Source: Butyriboletus loyo
Lineage: Eukaryota > Basidiomycota > Agaricomycetes > Boletales > Boletaceae
NCBI GenBank assembly: GCA_038093515.1
Contig: JBBPSI010000247.1
Location: 1 to 34,296 of the forward strand
Reading direction: 5' to 3'
DNA: 34,296 nt
Shown in pieces: positions 31,447-34,296 of the stretch. The translations under genes were made by a program, and so were the position numbers. Every line of letters starts with the position of its first letter. Within the stretch, counting starts at the first letter, position 1. The notes under the pieces were generated by a model, which saw only the letters and a program-made list of their open reading frames with translations, ran no database searches and had not been told where the DNA came from.

Positions 31447-31768
31447 TTAAAACACACGGTGAACGCGCACCACAACATGGACCCCCGTTGGCACGACCAA
31501 GGGTCGAGATACATCATTCCCTAATAAAATGTGAGTTGTCTCGACGTGAAGTGTCGCCACGACAAACACATACGGAGACTGCTCTCATTGGATCTGCAGG
31601 ACTTTGTCCACTAGTGGAGGCATCCATGTTCGAATGGCTCGCATCAGCAACCTTGGTATCCATCTTGGGCCGAACATCGGCGCCGACAAACGGATTAAAC
31701 AACCGACGAACCTGTTTTGCCGGTTTTGCCTTTGCGGATATTACTTGGATTTCTGCTGCGACCGTTCG
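31447..31768 (-). pseudogene. WD40-1 copy E, three-exon 3' stub
   Basis: Counterparts of exons 6-8: 31712-31768, 31574-31663, 31447-31520. Exon 6 is 12 nt longer than in A-C and reads RTVAAEIQVISAKAKPAKQ. Exon 7 gives ASHSNMDASTSGQSPADP and ends at a GTATGT donor with a TTTTATTAG acceptor. Exon 8 keeps PLVVPTGVHVVVRVHRVF before TAA but is out of frame with exon 7 as spliced. Homology stops inside intron 5 at about 31,771, so the propeller is absent. The stub marks the edge of the array. Confidence 0.7.
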
Positions 31769-31771
31769 CTG

Positions 31772-32939
31772 ACACATTGGCGCTGTTGCGTGGTACCGGA
31801 GGCGTCGGGAAATCGTGCTTCATGGGTCCACGGAGCAACCGTCGCGATTCGCGCTGAATCGATGGGCAAGTAGTTGCGGCGCTCCACCGTGTGGTTCGAT
31901 GAGATTCGATAAAGTGCTGCGAGATCTGCGAACGCGGACGGCAATACTGTTACAGAGGTTGTTAGGGCAGAAAAGGAAGAAGATTTCGAAAAGGTGGCTC
32001 AATATTTTATGTTTCAGGCATCGAATGGATACGAGGGTCCAGTTTAGCCGTGCGTCGTTGACATATGTATTTACGATGACCATTGGGGAATGGTGACGAG
32101 GCACCCTGCGGCCAATTCATGGAGCCCAACCATAGCTCACTCATGGTGGCGCCTTTGTGCCAAGGAGTCTCCATTGATCATCAGATAAGGCCCACACGAG
32201 CATTACTAGAATCAGATAACGCCATGACAGCGGAAAGACCGTGTTGAGATGGATTACGGAAGACATAAACTTTCCTGGGATGCTGTAGATTTGAACAGAA
32301 CACGGAATAGTAATAGTAATGGACGATGGTGGCGGCGCACAAATATGGTGGGAAAGAGGTTTCTGTGCTGCAAGAGTAAAGAGGAAAAGACCCTTCTTAT
32401 GATAATATGAAGGGCGCATAGTACCTACATTGGGGGAGAACGGCGGGAAGCGCAATATAAATGATCGGCGGTGGTGAAGGCGAAGGCGCATGTATCATTG
32501 GCGCCAAAGTGAGCACAACGTGATGGGCTTGTGAGAGATATGGGCGTGCACCAAGTTCGTTTGCTGCGATGCAGCCAATGACCCAGCGGGCATAGCGAAT
32601 GGGATATATTCGCTGTACCTAATGGAGTGAGCTATGGCTATAGGTACAATAAGTAAACTGCTAACGAGTGAATACCGAACGCCTCAGTCGTAGTAGCGAA
32701 ACGACAGGAGCAAGTGAACACGGTGCGAATGTATTACCGCATTTAGTAATGTAGGCTCGTCGCTGTAAGTCCGGTAGGTAAATATCGACAGCAAGAATGT
32801 GAAGTGCTGGCACGCCACTCTTGTGAATTTAGAAATTCGGCCGAGACGAATGCGGCGATACCGGTGGTTTCATATTTTGATGTTGAACGCCATTTTCAGA
32901 ACCGAAACGGCGATTCGTTGCAACAGGTCCTTTCCCTAA
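31772..32939. other. Unique flank between the array and the dehydrogenase gene
   Basis: Not repeated elsewhere in the window. On the plus strand 31792-31815 encodes GTGGVGKS, which fits the P-loop pattern GxxxxGK[ST], but the frame stops at 31844. A 116-codon minus frame at 32141-32491 has a hydrophobic patch (RYLILVMLVWAL) and no recognisable domain. The last few hundred bases are presumably the promoter of the dehydrogenase gene. No gene supported. Confidence 0.4.
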
Positions 32940-32946
32940 TATAAAT
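32940..32946 (+). promoter_or_regulatory. TATA-like element of the UDP-glucose dehydrogenase gene
   Basis: TATAAAT, 41 nt upstream of the ATG, followed by a pyrimidine-rich stretch (tctcgttcgtctccatcgtc) typical of fungal transcription start regions. The spacing implies a very short leader. Confidence 0.4.
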
Positions 32947-32986
32947 CTCGAGCTCGGTCTCGTTCGTCTCCATCGTCTTTTTGACA

Positions 32987-34203
32987 ATGCCCGCCGTCAA
33001 CAAGATCTGCTGCAGTACGTTTACTTCAGATAGATAACACGAGCTGCTGCTGACCACCTGCGCGTAGTTGGTGCTGGTTACGTCGGTCTGTGCTGGTTGT
33101 CTGGCCAGGTTGCTATACGTGATAACTCTTTTGTTGCATTCTACTAGGTGGTCCCACCTGCTCGGTCATAGCTCTCAAATGTCCCCACATTCAGGTCACT
33201 ATTGTGGATCTAAACCAGTCCAGGATTGATGCCTGGAATAGCCCGGACTACAAGCTGCCAATTTATGAGCCCGGTCTAGAAGATGCTGTTCGTCAAACTC
33301 GCGGTCGCAACCTCTTCTTTTCTACAGATGTCGACGACGGCATTCGAGAAGCTGAACTTATTTTTGTCAGCGTCAATACTCCCACCAAGAAGACGGGCAT
33401 TGGAGCCGGTTTTGCTGCAGACCTTAAGTTTGAATTTCTAACTTATCCACTGAATTATCTATCTGACTGTGTTCCTTGCAGTTATGTTGAACTTGCCACC
33501 CGTCGCATCGCCGCAGTTGCCAACTCGAGTAAAATTGTGGTCGAAAAGTCGACAGTGCCATGCCGTACTGCCGAGTCTATGCGCACAATTCTTGAAGCTA
33601 ACTCACACCCAAATTGCCGATTTGATATCTTATCGAACCCTGAATTCCTTGCCGAAGGAACGGCTATCAATGACCTCTTCGAGCCGGATCGAGTTCTTAT
33701 CGGGTCCCTCGAAACACCAGAGGGCAAGGCGGCATGTAATGCGCTCGCTGAGGTTTATGCCCACTGGGTTCCGTCAGTAGCATTTCTCTACTATCACAAT
33801 GAACACATAGCTGATGTGGTGCTGTAGGAGAGAACGCATCCTTACCGTGGGTGTATGGTCCTCTGAACTTTCCAAGCTAGCGGCAAATGCAATGCTAGCC
33901 CAACGCATTTCCTCCATCAACGCTCTTTCGGCTATCTGCGAGGCCACTGGTGCGAGCATCGATGAAGTGGCGCATGCCGTCGGCAAGGATTCCCGTCTCG
34001 GCCCCAAGTTCTTGCGTGCATCCGTTGGTTTCGGGGGCTCATGCTTCCAAAAGGATATCTTGAACCTGGTGTACCTCAGTGAAAGTTTGCACCTTCCGGA
34101 GGTCGCCAACTACTGGAACCAGGTCGTGATCATGAACGAATATCAAAAGAAGAGGTTCTCCAAAAAGGTTGTAGACACGCTCTTCAACACGATTACCGGC
34201 AAG
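32987..34203 (+). CDS. UGD1: UDP-glucose 6-dehydrogenase (3' end outside window)
   Basis: Oxidises UDP-glucose to UDP-glucuronate with two NAD+, in the cytosol; the product feeds UDP-xylose and glucuronate-containing glycans. Exons: 32987-33014, 33068-33085, 33148-33427, 33482-33772, 33828-34203, joined by introns of 53, 62, 54 and 55 nt; the next intron opens GTAAGC at 34204 and runs off the window. The 331 visible codons have no stop. Motifs: NAD loop GAGYVGG (residues 11-17), [60 protein letters not shown] (about 220-227) and [10 protein letters not shown] with the catalytic cysteine near residue 278. Family proteins have about 460-490 residues, so the C-terminal third is missing. ATG chosen because it begins [13 protein letters not shown] with correct spacing to the loop. 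Likely functional; probable parent of the fragments in A-C. Confidence 0.95.
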
Positions 34204-34296
34204 GTAAGCTGCAGGTTCGGAATGACTTCTTTTCTCTTGCAATCATCGTCTATCTTTTACGTCCCATGCGCCGTTTTCATATCGTGGGAGCAAGAC

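Larger units (their letters stand above)
26840..31694. repeat. Tandem segmental repeat unit D (4.9 kb, truncated)
   Basis: Fourth copy. It holds WD40-1 and the longest guanine deaminase remnant, then jumps at about 31,100 to the tail-to-tail spacer. WD40-2, the dehydrogenase fragment and the proline-rich region are missing. Homology continues into a stub of a fifth WD40-1 copy and ends at about 31,771. Confidence 0.88.

Noticed and set aside
1..31771. Transposon or insertion-sequence origin of the repeats
   Set aside because: No transposase, integrase, reverse transcriptase, terminal repeats or target-site duplications were seen; content is ordinary host genes.
1..34296. CRISPR array, tRNA or rRNA genes
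   Set aside because: Repeats are kilobases long and carry genes; no cloverleaf, rRNA core sequence or short regularly spaced repeats were found by eye.

Overview
The window looks like nuclear DNA of a filamentous basidiomycete, probably an Agaricomycete. The evidence is the short GT-AG introns (about 50-68 nt) with CTGAC-like branch sites, a six-or-more-exon UDP-glucose 6-dehydrogenase gene, and expanded WD40 genes with low-complexity C-terminal tails. No rRNA, tRNA, CRISPR array, transposase or reverse transcriptase was found.

Most of the window (1 to about 31,770) is a direct tandem array of large diverged repeat units. Taking the conserved sequence inside WD40-1 intron 6 as phase marker, units start at about 1 (A, 9.8 kb), 9,821 (B, 7.9 kb), 17,733 (C, 9.1 kb), 26,840 (D, 4.9 kb, truncated) and 31,695 (E, only a stub). 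A full unit, left to right, holds: (1) an eight-exon WD40 gene on the minus strand, here 'WD40-1'; (2) about 1 kb of unassigned sequence; (3) a guanine deaminase pseudogene, minus strand; (4) an unassigned block; (5) a second WD40 gene, 'WD40-2', plus strand, always broken; (6) a fragment from the 5' half of a UDP-glucose dehydrogenase gene, plus strand; (7) a proline-rich gene remnant, plus strand; (8) a tail-to-tail spacer leading to WD40-1 of the next unit.

Only WD40-1 seems to be under pressure to stay open. Copies B and C splice conceptually into uninterrupted frames of about 555 and 564 residues, and copy A is open as far as the window shows. Indels between their exons are multiples of three. 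Copy D is dead and copy E is a three-exon remnant. All WD40-2, guanine deaminase, dehydrogenase-fragment and proline-rich copies carry stops, frameshifts or deletions.

Right of the array lie 1.2 kb of unique sequence and the 5' 331 codons of an apparently functional UDP-glucose 6-dehydrogenase gene, which runs off the window end. The fragments inside units A-C match this gene from intron 1 to intron 3, so the array has very probably captured a piece of its neighbour, with both breakpoints in introns. Units B and A also carry unusual local rearrangements: two palindromes in B absent from the other copies, and an A-specific insert with a 15-residue repeat.

Exon coordinates were placed by eye from splice signals, frame and comparison between copies; no alignment was computed.
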